Shown here in pieces: positions 26,333-35,153 of a DNA stretch of 64,000 nucleotides (position 1 is the stretch's first letter; the number at the start of each line of letters is the position of its first letter). The position numbers and the translations under genes were made by a program. The notes beneath the pieces were generated by a model, which was not told where the DNA came from, searched no databases, and saw nothing but the letters and a program-made list of their open reading frames with translations. Origin of the DNA: Olsenella_K sp050953285 (GTDB lineage Bacteria; Actinomycetota; Coriobacteriia; Coriobacteriales; Atopobiaceae); contig JBMNMK010000002.1 of NCBI GenBank assembly GCA_050953285.1, positions 62,001 through 126,000 of the forward strand, read 5' to 3'.

Positions 26333-26348
26333 GGGCGAGAAACCCGTG
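26333..26348 (+). repeat. Dispersed motif copy (GGGCGAGAA type)
   Basis: GGGCGAGAAACCCGTG lies between the secreted NlpC gene and pth2. It belongs to the dispersed motif family whose full description is at 48078. This copy has A for G after GAA. Confidence 0.6.
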
Positions 26349-26400
26349 TGCCCAGACGCCCGTGCGTGGCGTCGTCCGCGCCTGCCGAGAAGTCCCTCCG

Positions 26401-26811
26401 CTAGAAGAGCGGCAGCTCACCGGTTAGCGGGTCAATCTGCTCTGCGGAGAGCGGCTCAAAGGCCAGACAGGTAAACGTGGGCTCACCGTGGAACTCCGTA
26501 AAGCCAGCGTCACGTATGAGTGCCACCAGAAAGCCCTGCTCGCGACCCTTTTGTGCAAGCGTGAGCAGCTCCTCTTCACTATCCACATAGACGCATACCT
26601 TGGCCACGCCTGCATCAAACCAGTCCGAAAGGGGTGTGGCTTCACGATCCGCGTCGTCCAGATAGACAAAATCATGCTCTGGCGTGAGTGTGACTTCTTG
26701 GAGCCGCTGCTCTTTCGCCAGAGCCATAAGTGTTGCTTCTACGCAGGCATGTCCTGCTTGAGCTGCTATTTTTCCTTTGCGCATCTTGAGATCTCTGCGC
26801 ACAACAATCAT
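26401..26811 (-). CDS. Peptidyl-tRNA hydrolase, PTH2 family
   Basis: The 136-residue product begins MIVVRRDLKMRKGKIAAQAG and continues HACVEATLMAL, the PTH2 signature with the conserved lysine and histidine, and has the CVYVDSEEELL strand typical of this family. PTH2 enzymes release peptides from tRNA in archaea and eukaryotes, and homologues exist in some bacteria. The start is placed at the ATG at 26811 by homology; a longer form from 26850 exists but its AGGAGG touches the start codon. It lies 10 bases after the MarR gene at 26822 and is probably cotranscribed. Confidence 0.82.
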   Translation of the reverse strand: MIVVRRDLKMRKGKIAAQAGHACVEATLMALAKEQRLQEVTLTPEHDFVYLDDADREATPLSDWFDAGVAKVCVYVDSEEELLTLAQKGREQGFLVALIRDAGFTEFHGEPTFTCLAFEPLSAEQIDPLTGELPLF

Positions 26812-26821
26812 TTGTTTTGCT

Positions 26822-27295
26822 TTATAAGAACGAGTCCGCACCCGCGCCATCCTCCTGGAGCTGCTCTTCTTCCACAAACATGCTGACTCGATTGAGCAGA
26901 TCGGTCAGCTTCTGGGCATCGTCGATGCCAATTTCCTCAACGAGCTTATCCAATATACCAAAGGCTTTAGTGTAGGCATTCTGGAAGACGTCTGCATGCT
27001 CCAGGTTGAAATGTACAAAGACCTGCCGACGGTCGTGTACGCTGCGCTCCCTCCGCACGATGTTTTTGCGTTCAAGCTGGTTGAGGTTCCTGTTGACTTG
27101 AGACTTTCTAATTTTGGTGATATCCGCAATAGCGGTAGGCGTGAGCTGCACTGTGGGATCGATCTTTTGCTGCCGATACAGTGCATAACAAATCCGTGTT
27201 TCGTTCTTGGTAAAGTTTGATCCAAGATGCAGGTTGCTCACATAAGGTGCAATCCTTAGCCAAGCCTCAAAGAGTGCTTCACTGACCGTGTCCAT
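26822..27295 (-). CDS. MarR-family regulator
   Basis: The 157-residue protein has a winged helix (LTPTAIADITKIRKSQVNRN, then LERKNIVRRERSVHDRRQVF) in which the D-x-R wing motif is visible as HDRRQ. The ATG at 27295 follows GGAGAG. A palindromic sequence at 27324-27361 lies just upstream and is probably its operator. The pth2 gene follows after 10 bases, so the pair may be regulated together. Confidence 0.85.
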   Translation of the reverse strand: MDTVSEALFEAWLRIAPYVSNLHLGSNFTKNETRICYALYRQQKIDPTVQLTPTAIADITKIRKSQVNRNLNQLERKNIVRRERSVHDRRQVFVHFNLEHADVFQNAYTKAFGILDKLVEEIGIDDAQKLTDLLNRVSMFVEEEQLQEDGAGADSFL

Positions 27296-27323
27296 GCAGC
27301 TCTCCTGACATTTTCTGCCCAAA

Positions 27324-27361
27324 CAATACAATAAATCATGTCTTATACGTTTATTGAATTG
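27324..27361. promoter_or_regulatory. Palindromic putative operator of the MarR gene
   Basis: CAATACAATAAAT and GTTTATTGAATTG are inverted copies matching at 11 of 13 positions, with a 12-base spacer. The AT-rich site overlaps the likely promoter 29-66 bases before the start codon. Confidence 0.5.
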
Positions 27362-27482
27362 TAATACCGATGAGAAAAAATTGTAACGGTTTTTGGAAAA
27401 ATGACTACGGACTACCAAACATTTTCGCGCAGGTCAGAATGAATTTTTCCAGCCACTTTGCGCATAAAATTGCGCCAAAACC

Positions 27483-28979
27483 CTACAGCAGCGCGCGCGA
27501 GACGGCCTTCTCCCATCCTTTCACGCGCGCAGCCACCTCATCCTCTGGCATCTGGGGCGTAAAGATGAGATCACGCTGACGGAGTTCAATCAAATCTGAC
27601 TCATCTTCCCAATATCCTGAGCGGAGCCCGGCGAGAAACGCTGCGCCCAAGGCAGTCGTCTCCACATTGAGGGGGCGTCTGATCTCACGTCCTAAGATAT
27701 CGCTCTGGAACTGCAGCAAGAACTTGTTCTGCGATGCGCCACCGTCCACGTTCAAGACATCTATGCGCTGGCCGGCATCGGCTTCCATGGCGCACGCCAG
27801 ATCTCGTACCTGGTAGGCCATGGATTCCAGCGCAGCGCGTGCAAGGTGGGCCTGCGTGCAGCCGCGCGTGAGACCGCAGATGATGCCGCGCGCCTCTGGC
27901 TCCCACCAGGGAGCACCCAAGCCGGTGAAGGCAGGCACAATGTAGACACCGCCGGTGTCTGCTACCCGCTCAGCCATGCTTTCGCTCTCTGCAGCGGAGC
28001 GCAAGATCCCCAGCTCGTCACGGAGCCATTGAATGAGCGCGCCTCCCACAAAGACCGATCCTTCCAGGGCATATTCGGTATGGTCTTTGCTCGGTGCAGA
28101 TGCGGCAATGGTGGTGACCAGCTTATGTGCGGACTGCGCGGGTTTATCGCCTGTGTGCATGAGCAAGAAACAGCCGGTACCGTAGGTGTTTTTGGCTTGT
28201 CCTGCCCTGAAGCAGCACTGACCAAAGAGCGCCGCCTGCTGGTCTCCGGCCACACCCAAGATTGGGATACCTGCGGGAATGCCAGGGTAGCTGGTCTCGC
28301 CAAAGAACGAGGCGGAAGGCCTTACGTCAGGCATCATGGAGCGCGGGATATCAAACAGGTCCAAAAGCTCCTGGTCCCAGGTGTTCTCATGGATGTTGTA
28401 GAGCATGGTTCTGCTGGCGTTGGTGGTGTCGGTGGCATGTACTAAGCCGCCGGTCAAGACCCATATGAGATAGGTGTCGACCGTGCCAAAGAGAAGCTCT
28501 CCGGCCTCTGCGCGCTCACGCGCTCCGTCCACGTTGTCCAGCAGCCACTTGATCTTGCTGGCGGAGAAATAGGCGTCGGGCAGAAGGCCGGTCTTGGCTT
28601 GAATCATGGCGCGCGTGTGATCTGACCCGCAGAGTTCCTCCACCATGTCCGAGGTTCTGCGGCACTGCCAGACGATAGCATTGGCGATGGGGGAGCCGGT
28701 GGTGGGGTCCCAGACAATGGTGGTTTCTCGCTGGTTGTCTATGCCAATGGCCTCGATGTTATGCTCGTCTAGGTTGTGCCGATGCAAGAGCTCAGTAAAT
28801 GACCCCAGTTGGGAAAAGAGAATCTCCTGCGGATTGTGCTCAACCCATCCTGGCTGGGGAAATATCTGCTGGAAGGGACGTTGCACAAAGTCGACCATCT
28901 GGCCCATGTGGTCGATAAGAACAGCGCGTGATGATGTGGTGCCTTGATCCAGCGCAACGATGTACTTCTCTCTTGTCAT
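27483..28979 (-). CDS. glpK: Glycerol kinase
   Basis: The 498-residue enzyme phosphorylates glycerol to glycerol-3-phosphate. Signatures include YIVALDQGTTSSRAVLIDH at the N-terminus, AIGIDNQRETTIVWD, FGTVDTYLIWVLTGG, and VDGGASQNKFLLQFQSDI near the C-terminus. Length and motifs are full. It overlaps the upstream lipase gene by four bases (ATGA), so glycerol released from acylglycerols would be trapped at once. No glycerol facilitator is adjacent. Confidence 0.95.
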   Translation of the reverse strand: MTREKYIVALDQGTTSSRAVLIDHMGQMVDFVQRPFQQIFPQPGWVEHNPQEILFSQLGSFTELLHRHNLDEHNIEAIGIDNQRETTIVWDPTTGSPIANAIVWQCRRTSDMVEELCGSDHTRAMIQAKTGLLPDAYFSASKIKWLLDNVDGARERAEAGELLFGTVDTYLIWVLTGGLVHATDTTNASRTMLYNIHENTWDQELLDLFDIPRSMMPDVRPSASFFGETSYPGIPAGIPILGVAGDQQAALFGQCCFRAGQAKNTYGTGCFLLMHTGDKPAQSAHKLVTTIAASAPSKDHTEYALEGSVFVGGALIQWLRDELGILRSAAESESMAERVADTGGVYIVPAFTGLGAPWWEPEARGIICGLTRGCTQAHLARAALESMAYQVRDLACAMEADAGQRIDVLNVDGGASQNKFLLQFQSDILGREIRRPLNVETTALGAAFLAGLRSGYWEDESDLIELRQRDLIFTPQMPEDEVAARVKGWEKAVSRALL

Positions 28980-29986
28980 GATCGTGCCTCCAACCAGTTA
29001 CAGACGTCTTGGAAGACCACCTCGTGGTCGTGCTCGTTTAAGATCTCATGCCTCATGTGGGGATAGATCTTGAGGGAGACATCGTGCGCGCCGCTGGATT
29101 GAGCCAGCTCAAAGGCCTCTTGTACGCCCTTGCCACAGTTGCCCACAGGGTCTTCTGCGCCGGCAATGTAGAGAAGTGCCACGTTCTGGGGGATCTTCTG
29201 GGGCCAGTTTTTATCGCACACGTCCTCCATAAGATCACACAGCACGACGTAGCCGCCGGCGCTAAACATGAATCCGCAGGCATCGTCTGCTATGTAATCT
29301 GCCACGTTTTGCTCGTTTCTGGAGAGCCATTCAAAGCCGTTTTGAGCTCCGGAGATGGCCTTGGCATAGGCGCCATCTGCCACGTTGTGCAAGAAGGAGC
29401 TTTTGTACGTGGCACCCTTGAGCTTTGCCACCGCGCGTGCTGCCATCTTACCTGCCGCAGCCTTCGAGGTAGGCATGAAGCCTGTACCGCAGATGATGGC
29501 TCCGGTGAGGTTTGTTCCTTCTTCTGCAAGGTAGGCTCGTGCCAAAAAGCTGCCAAATGAGTGACCAAAGAGGAAGTAGGGCGTTTTGGGAGCTATCAGC
29601 TCTTCTGTGGCATGGCGCAAGGTAGAAACGTCTTTGATCAGCGTCGCTTTGCCCTGGTAGGGATCCATATGGCCCCAGCTGTCAGGCGCACAAGACTTGC
29701 CGTGGCCAACGCAGTCATGGCCAACCACCATATATCCGTGCTGTGCCAGATAGCGCGCAAAGAGGTCGTAGCGCTCAATGTGTTCGGCCATGCCATGAAG
29801 TATCTGGATAACACCTTTTACCTGGAGGTTTTTCTCGCCCGCTCCGCCTTTGTGCTGCGCGTAGCGCTCAAGTGCAGCCGCAGCGGCAGCGCCCATCTGC
29901 TCATGAGGAGCGAGTATTCGTGCGTGCAGTGAGCTTGTGCCATCCGCAGAAGGAAAGTAGAAGTCATGAAAGGTAAGATCGGTCAT
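28976..29986 (-). CDS. Alpha/beta hydrolase, monoacylglycerol lipase/lysophospholipase type
   Basis: The 336-residue protein has the nucleophile elbow FGHSFGSFLARAY (serine in GHSFGS), the oxyanion region QILHGMAEHIERYD, and the acid and histidine segments AGAEDPVGNCG and YPHMRHEILNE. This matches the monoglyceride lipase/PldB group. It lacks a signal peptide, so it should be cytoplasmic. The ATG at 29986 follows AGGAG; 28 upstream codons without a ribosome site are excluded. Coupling to glpK suggests use of host or dietary acylglycerols. Confidence 0.87.
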   Translation of the reverse strand: MTDLTFHDFYFPSADGTSSLHARILAPHEQMGAAAAAALERYAQHKGGAGEKNLQVKGVIQILHGMAEHIERYDLFARYLAQHGYMVVGHDCVGHGKSCAPDSWGHMDPYQGKATLIKDVSTLRHATEELIAPKTPYFLFGHSFGSFLARAYLAEEGTNLTGAIICGTGFMPTSKAAAGKMAARAVAKLKGATYKSSFLHNVADGAYAKAISGAQNGFEWLSRNEQNVADYIADDACGFMFSAGGYVVLCDLMEDVCDKNWPQKIPQNVALLYIAGAEDPVGNCGKGVQEAFELAQSSGAHDVSLKIYPHMRHEILNEHDHEVVFQDVCNWLEARS

Positions 29987-30235
29987 AGACACTCCTGTGG
30001 GTGGTGGGCATAAGATATGACACGTGCTCATGCGTGCGTTGTGTGCGTCGCGTGCTCGTGCGTGTTGCATGAGTCACTTATAGCCACAAATGGGGTGCTC
30101 CATAACTACAAACCGCTCAGCAGTTGCGACTTGCATGTGGGCGGATGGGTCTACAATGGCTCCCTTGGAGAACCCACGTGCTTTGATGTGCGTGCACGAG
30201 GCGTTTCTGCATTCAGCCGGGACAGGTAGGTGAGG

Positions 30236-31366
30236 ATGAAAGACCAGATCAAGCGTGCGCAGCTAGAAGGGTATCTGGCTCGGGAGAGAGATGCCATTGC
30301 TGCAGGTAGATTGACTGAGGCTTTGACCCTTACCCTGCTTGTCTCAGACCTTCGGGACCAGGCTACGCCGGTGGAACTGGTCGATCTTTTGGAGCGCGCC
30401 TGTGTCTTTGGACCTAAGCTCTTGGTTGACTTTATGTATGACGTGCTGGCGCCGTTTGTCTACGAGGGCTGGGCGCTTGCTCTAGCGCTGCGCGTGGCCA
30501 GAGAAGACGTTGCAGAAGATCTGCTTGATAGGGGTGTTGACCTGCTGCAAGACGTGGAGCGCCTGGAGGTTCTGCGCTCCATTGCTGCCCACGAGACATC
30601 TCTTTCCCGCTTTGATCTCACACGCACAAGCCCCAACCTCTTTTTGAACATGCAAGACACTACGGTGTCCTCTGAGGTGTTTGCTCCCTTTACCGGTAAT
30701 GAACAGCTGGTAGGAGGCTCTTTCTCCACGGCTGTCGATCTCAAGAAGACGGTCATATTGGTGGGTCGTTTGGCAGAGGAAGGCCGCTTTGAATCCGTGG
30801 TCTTTGATGATCTGTTTAGAGCTGCCATCGTGCGGGGAGCAGGCGCCTATAAGGCGCCAGATACCGATACCCATGCTGCTGAGGTGGCAAAGCTCTGTCT
30901 GGCGTTGGCTTCAAGGATGATGAAGCTGCATGAGGAGAAGGGCTATGGCTCGGAGTACATGAGCCTTATTCTTGCCAGTTTTATGCATCCCGATGCCGAT
31001 CCGCGCATCATGATCTTTGTGAGCAAGTGCTCACCCTCGACCTTTTTGGAGGCGCTCTCCTCATATAGCTGGCTCAGGCACCGGCCAGATCTGGTGGAGC
31101 GTGCGGTGCCCTATCTAGCAGCAGGAACGGAGGAGCAAAACGCGCGCATCGTGGAGCTTTTGGCAAAGCATGGCAAGCTGGGTGCCCTCAAGCGCATGGC
31201 GGATCTGAGCGCCTGGCAGGGCTGCTTTACGCATAGCGTGCTGCAGCGAGGGATTGACGCAGCGTCGGGGGCTGGGCATGCGGAGGTAGCAACGTGGCTC
31301 TTATCGCTCCATGAAGATGGATCGCAAGGCAACGCTACCGATAGCCTTAATGACCTCATGTTTTAG
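30236..31366 (+). CDS. Unknown helical repeat protein upstream of the VWA/MoxR pair
   Basis: The 376-residue product is helix-rich, with no signal peptide and no catalytic motif I recognise. Its last 100 residues (VELLAKHGKLGALKRMADL, then GHAEVATWLLSLHEDGS) have ankyrin-like spacing. The gene comes first in a tight three-gene operon with a VWA-like and a MoxR ATPase gene, so it may be their adaptor or substrate binder. The ATG at 30236 follows AGGTAGG; a GTG two codons upstream is also possible. Confidence 0.6.
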   Translation: MKDQIKRAQLEGYLARERDAIAAGRLTEALTLTLLVSDLRDQATPVELVDLLERACVFGPKLLVDFMYDVLAPFVYEGWALALALRVAREDVAEDLLDRGVDLLQDVERLEVLRSIAAHETSLSRFDLTRTSPNLFLNMQDTTVSSEVFAPFTGNEQLVGGSFSTAVDLKKTVILVGRLAEEGRFESVVFDDLFRAAIVRGAGAYKAPDTDTHAAEVAKLCLALASRMMKLHEEKGYGSEYMSLILASFMHPDADPRIMIFVSKCSPSTFLEALSSYSWLRHRPDLVERAVPYLAAGTEEQNARIVELLAKHGKLGALKRMADLSAWQGCFTHSVLQRGIDAASGAGHAEVATWLLSLHEDGSQGNATDSLNDLMF

Positions 31367-31384
31367 CGTTGGGGGGTGGATTGG

Positions 31385-32854
31385 ATGGCCGCGTCCAAAG
31401 AGGAGCCAGCAGAGCGTGCGCGTGCGCACGAGCTTGCGCTTAAGGTCGTTGACCTGGCGCGATACACCATTCTTTCAGAGAACCACTTCCTGATGCCTGC
31501 GGTCGAGCTGCTCCAGCCAAAGATCAAGGAGGGTCTGGGCACGATCTTCTCGACAGATGGGCGCTCGCTCTTTATTGACCCGGATATGGTGCTTGACCAG
31601 TTCTCTCAAACACGTCAGCCGCCCGTACACGATCTTTGCCATGTTATTGTGCATTGCCTGCTGCTTCATCCCTTTACTACGTCCAAAATTGATGCGAAGG
31701 CGTGGTCTTTAGCAAGCGACATTGTGGCCGAACACGTCACGGCTGAGCTCTGCCGCAAGCGTCCGGGCGCGCGCGGTGAGGCGCTCGACATTGTATTTGA
31801 ACAGTTGAGTGAGGATCTGGGCGATAAACCCACGACAGAGCGCATCTACCGTGCACTGGAAGATGGTCGCTACGCAAATGTGCGTGAGCGCTGGGCAGAG
31901 GCGTTTAAGGTGGACGATGCCACCGCCTGGTTTGGCAGCTCCCGCAAGAAGGCAGCTCAGAAGCCGTCTGAGGGGTCAGGCCAGCAGCCGCAAGGGTCAG
32001 GCCAGCAGCCGCAAGGGTCAGGCCAGCAGCCGTCACCGTCGAGCGCCCACGAACTCGCGCACGAGGCAAGCTTTCAGTCAGACGATGCGGACGGCGCGCC
32101 AGATACCGCCCAGCTTGAAGCTAGATGGCGCCACATTGGCAAAAGCGTCAGGCTCAACCTGGAGACCATCTCAAAGAGTAGGGGGCAGGCCTTGGGCCAC
32201 CTCCACCATGAGCTGGAGGTCTCCGGTCGCCCGCACCAGGACCTGCGCGAGTTCTTACGTCAGTTTGTTCGAGTGCGCGAGGCCATGCGTGTATCGCCCG
32301 ATGAATTTGATTACGTGTTTTATTCGCTGGGGCTCAGCCTCTATGGCAACATGCCGCTGATGGAGAACCTTGAATACAGAGAAGAACACGCCATCTATGA
32401 CTTCATCATAGTGATTGATACTTCGGCTTCGGTGGAAGGCGATGCCGTGCGGTCATTTGTGGAGTGCGCCTTTGACGTGATTGAGCAGGGCTCGGGCGGA
32501 GAGCACATCAACGTGCATCTCATTCAGGCCGACGCCGCGGTCAGATCCGACACCGTGATTGACACGCACAAGGATCTTGAGCGCTGGTCCCATGAGGTCA
32601 CGCTTGAGGGCTTTGGAGGGACTGACTTTAGGCCAGCCTTTGACTATGTGGATGCTCTTATCGCCGATAGACGCATGCATAAGGTGTCAGGCATGATCTA
32701 TTTTACGGATGGATGGGGCATATATCCGGAGCGTGTACCATCATATAAGTGCGCCTTTGTGTTTTTGGATGATACCTACAGAAAAGAGATTGTCCCGCCA
32801 TGGGCAATGCAGTTTGTGCTGTCTGAGCACGAGCTCAAGGAGGTTCGTGGATGA
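31385..32854 (+). CDS. DUF2201-like putative metallopeptidase plus VWA-like domain
   Basis: The 489-residue protein has an N-terminal helical domain with HDLCHVIVHCLLLHPF, which fits the metal site of DUF2201 proteins (HxxxH). A Ser/Gly/Gln linker follows and then a VWA-like domain (FIIVIDTSASVEGDAVRSF, with the MIDAS residues DxSxS, and later GGTDFRPAF). Such proteins are paired with MoxR ATPases and are thought to assemble or chaperone complexes. The ATG at 31385 follows GGGGGGTGG. The end overlaps the MoxR start by four bases (ATGA). Confidence 0.82.
   Translation: MAASKEEPAERARAHELALKVVDLARYTILSENHFLMPAVELLQPKIKEGLGTIFSTDGRSLFIDPDMVLDQFSQTRQPPVHDLCHVIVHCLLLHPFTTSKIDAKAWSLASDIVAEHVTAELCRKRPGARGEALDIVFEQLSEDLGDKPTTERIYRALEDGRYANVRERWAEAFKVDDATAWFGSSRKKAAQKPSEGSGQQPQGSGQQPQGSGQQPSPSSAHELAHEASFQSDDADGAPDTAQLEARWRHIGKSVRLNLETISKSRGQALGHLHHELEVSGRPHQDLREFLRQFVRVREAMRVSPDEFDYVFYSLGLSLYGNMPLMENLEYREEHAIYDFIIVIDTSASVEGDAVRSFVECAFDVIEQGSGGEHINVHLIQADAAVRSDTVIDTHKDLERWSHEVTLEGFGGTDFRPAFDYVDALIADRRMHKVSGMIYFTDGWGIYPERVPSYKCAFVFLDDTYRKEIVPPWAMQFVLSEHELKEVRG
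31973..32032 (+). repeat. 21-bp tandem repeat, three copies
   Basis: Three copies of a 21-bp unit starting GGGTCAGGCCAGCAGCCGCA encode a Gly-Ser-Gly-Gln-Gln-Pro-Gln linker in the VWA-like protein. The third copy is partial. In-frame copy-number change would only alter linker length. Confidence 0.9.
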
Positions 32855-34389
32855 ATATCAAGCAAGCAACCGAGCAGGTAGAGAATGCCGCGCGTGCCTA
32901 TTTGGCAACCGACGATAATGGCCTGTACCTGATTCCGTCGCAGATGCAGCGGCCCATCATCTTGATGGGGCCTCCGGGCGTGGGCAAATCTGCCATCGTG
33001 GGGCAGGTGGCAGAACATCTGGGCATCAATTTTGTCTCGTATTCCATCACGCACCACACGCGGCAAAGCGCCCTGGGTCTGCCCTATATTGAGGACGCGG
33101 ACTTTGATGGCCATGCCTATAAGGTGAGCCGCTACACCATGAGCGAGATCATCGCCGCTACCTACGACGCTATGGAGGCAACGGGTGTCCGTGAGGGAAT
33201 TCTCTTTCTGGACGAGGTTAATTGCGTGAGCGAGACGCTGGCGCCTGCCATGCTGCAGTTCTTGCAGTTCAAGCAGTTTGGCCAGCACCGCCTGCCTGAG
33301 GGGTGGGTTATTGTGACCGCCGGCAATCCGCCGGAGTACAATCGCTCGGCGCGCGATTTTGACCCGGCCATGCTCGACCGTATGAAGCGCATAGACATAG
33401 AGCCAGACTTGGATGTGTGGCTGGACTACGCGGTGTCGCATGGGGTGCATCCTGCGGTAACGTCGTATTTGCAGGCCAAGCCGGACAATTTCTTCCGCGT
33501 GCGAGCAGACGTGAAGGGTACGCGCATTGTCACGGCGCGCGGCTGGGAAGATCTTTCCCGCATGATTGTGGTCTTTGAGCGAGAAAACCTTGAGGTCTCG
33601 CTCTCGTTGGTAGCGCAGTATCTGCAGGATAGCGACATTGCCGAGGACTTTGCGCTCTATTATGAGCTGTTCCAAAAGTACCAGGACGACTACAAGATCA
33701 CGAGCGTGCTGGCAGGTGAAGATGACCCCGAGCTTAAGGCACGCGTGAAAGCCGCCCACTTTGATGAGCGCCTGGCGTTTATCAACTTGATGCTTGAGGC
33801 GTTACTGCGTGAGGTTGATAGCGATGTGTCCCAGGAAACGGCGCTGAAAGACACCCACCAGGATCTGGTTACCATCAAGGGCAAGCTTGAGGCTGCGCGC
33901 GTGCGTCAGGCTTTTGTGGAGCCCATCCATCAGATGGACGAGGAGCTTAAGCGGCTGACCAAGGCAAATGCCTCCAAGGTGCGCCTGGACGTTTTGGCCA
34001 TGAGAAAGTCCATGCTCTCCAAAATCTCAGACGAGGCCGTGCGCGGTTCTGCGGGCACCCACGGACAAGATGCCGCCGACGCTGCATGGAAGGCAGCTAC
34101 CAGCTGCTTTAATGAGTACGTTCGGGCACTTTCTGGCAAGGTGGAAGAGGCGGCAGACAAGCTGGACCACGCGCTTGATTTCTTGGACGCCACCTTTGGC
34201 GATGGTGAGGAGATGCTGCTGTTTGTCTCACGCCTTGCCTGTGATGCGCAGTTCATGGCGTTTGCCACCGCCCATGGATCGCACAAGTTCTTAGAGCACA
34301 GTAAGGGGCTCATGCTGAGCGAGCGCGGTCTTGGTCTCTTGAAAGAGGTGGACGAATTCCAGCAGGAAGAGGGCGCTACTTCACACTGA
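32851..34389 (+). CDS. MoxR-type AAA ATPase
   Basis: The 512-residue ATPase has Walker A GPPGVGKSAIV near residue 37, Walker B GILFLDEVNCV near residue 120, and the AAA sensor region VIVTAGNPPEYNRSARDF. The C-terminal 150 residues are helical, probably binding its partner. It is the third gene of the operon with the DUF2201/VWA-like protein, the standard MoxR-VWA arrangement. The start ATG overlaps the VWA stop. It ends convergently with the next gene, overlapping by 14 bases. Confidence 0.87.
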   Translation: MNIKQATEQVENAARAYLATDDNGLYLIPSQMQRPIILMGPPGVGKSAIVGQVAEHLGINFVSYSITHHTRQSALGLPYIEDADFDGHAYKVSRYTMSEIIAATYDAMEATGVREGILFLDEVNCVSETLAPAMLQFLQFKQFGQHRLPEGWVIVTAGNPPEYNRSARDFDPAMLDRMKRIDIEPDLDVWLDYAVSHGVHPAVTSYLQAKPDNFFRVRADVKGTRIVTARGWEDLSRMIVVFERENLEVSLSLVAQYLQDSDIAEDFALYYELFQKYQDDYKITSVLAGEDDPELKARVKAAHFDERLAFINLMLEALLREVDSDVSQETALKDTHQDLVTIKGKLEAARVRQAFVEPIHQMDEELKRLTKANASKVRLDVLAMRKSMLSKISDEAVRGSAGTHGQDAADAAWKAATSCFNEYVRALSGKVEEAADKLDHALDFLDATFGDGEEMLLFVSRLACDAQFMAFATAHGSHKFLEHSKGLMLSERGLGLLKEVDEFQQEEGATSH

Positions 34390-34960
34390 TGAGCTCTGTG
34401 TGGTCGATAACATAGTCAACCATGGCTTCGTAGTTTTGGCTGGTCTTATGGAAGGTGCGACGCTTTGGCCTGCCCGCGCGCGAGCCTGCGTTTGAGCCCT
34501 CGTCCGGGCCCGTGGCCGAGCTCGCGCTCGCGTCCGCGCTCGCGCTCGAGCCCCCGCGCACGCCCGCGCCAAAGACCAGCTCCAGAGAGTTGAGATCCTC
34601 ACGCGTGTCATAGGCAACCACGTCTTCCCACGCGTGATACTCTTTGGCGCCCAAGCTGCTGGTATAGACGATGCCATGCTTTGACATCTCAATCTTCTTG
34701 TTGAAATATCCAAGAATCTGTATCACGCCCATCACCATAGCGGCGCCGACCAGAGCCAGCAGGCAGTAGCGAATCACGCTCAAGATGGTGCTCGTGGCCC
34801 AAAGTGGCGCCAGGCAAATGATCGCTATGACCACACCGGCTACCTCCACCTCAAGCGCTACGCGCACGTTTGAGCGCACGTGTTCTGTACACACGACTTC
34901 CGGCGCAAAATCTTCTGGCAGCGTGCGCGCGCCCTCGACGCGTGGCTGATTCGTGGCCAT
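34376..34960 (-). CDS. Hypothetical membrane protein with a PH-like region
   Basis: The 194-residue product has two adjacent hydrophobic segments (VAGVVIAIICLAPLWATST and VIRYCLLALVGAAMVMGVI, about residues 40-85). They are followed by KHGIVYTSSLGAKEYHAW, which resembles a small bacterial PH-like domain (YcxB-like). A Ser/Ala/Gly-rich insert with charged residues precedes the end. The ATG at 34960 follows AGGAGCC. Function unknown. Confidence 0.6.
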   Translation of the reverse strand: MATNQPRVEGARTLPEDFAPEVVCTEHVRSNVRVALEVEVAGVVIAIICLAPLWATSTILSVIRYCLLALVGAAMVMGVIQILGYFNKKIEMSKHGIVYTSSLGAKEYHAWEDVVAYDTREDLNSLELVFGAGVRGGSSASADASASSATGPDEGSNAGSRAGRPKRRTFHKTSQNYEAMVDYVIDHTELISVK

Positions 34961-35091
34961 GGCGGCTCCTCAAGAAGAGGGAGATGCGTTCTGCATCCCC
35001 CGAGGTTACAAAGACATACTCTAAGCATTGTATGCAATTGGGCGATAAGCGCCACCCGCCGCTATGCCCGCCGCCACATTGCAGCGTCCGC

Positions 35092-35106
35092 GGGCGAGAA
35101 GAACGT
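35092..35106 (+). repeat. Dispersed motif copy GGGCGAGAAGAACGT
   Basis: A full-length match to the motif described at 48078, in the intergenic space between the PH-like membrane protein and the EamA transporter. Confidence 0.65.
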
Positions 35107-35153
35107 CTTGCAGCAGGTCGCGCCAGGTAGCGGCCAGCAGGTAGCAGCAGATG

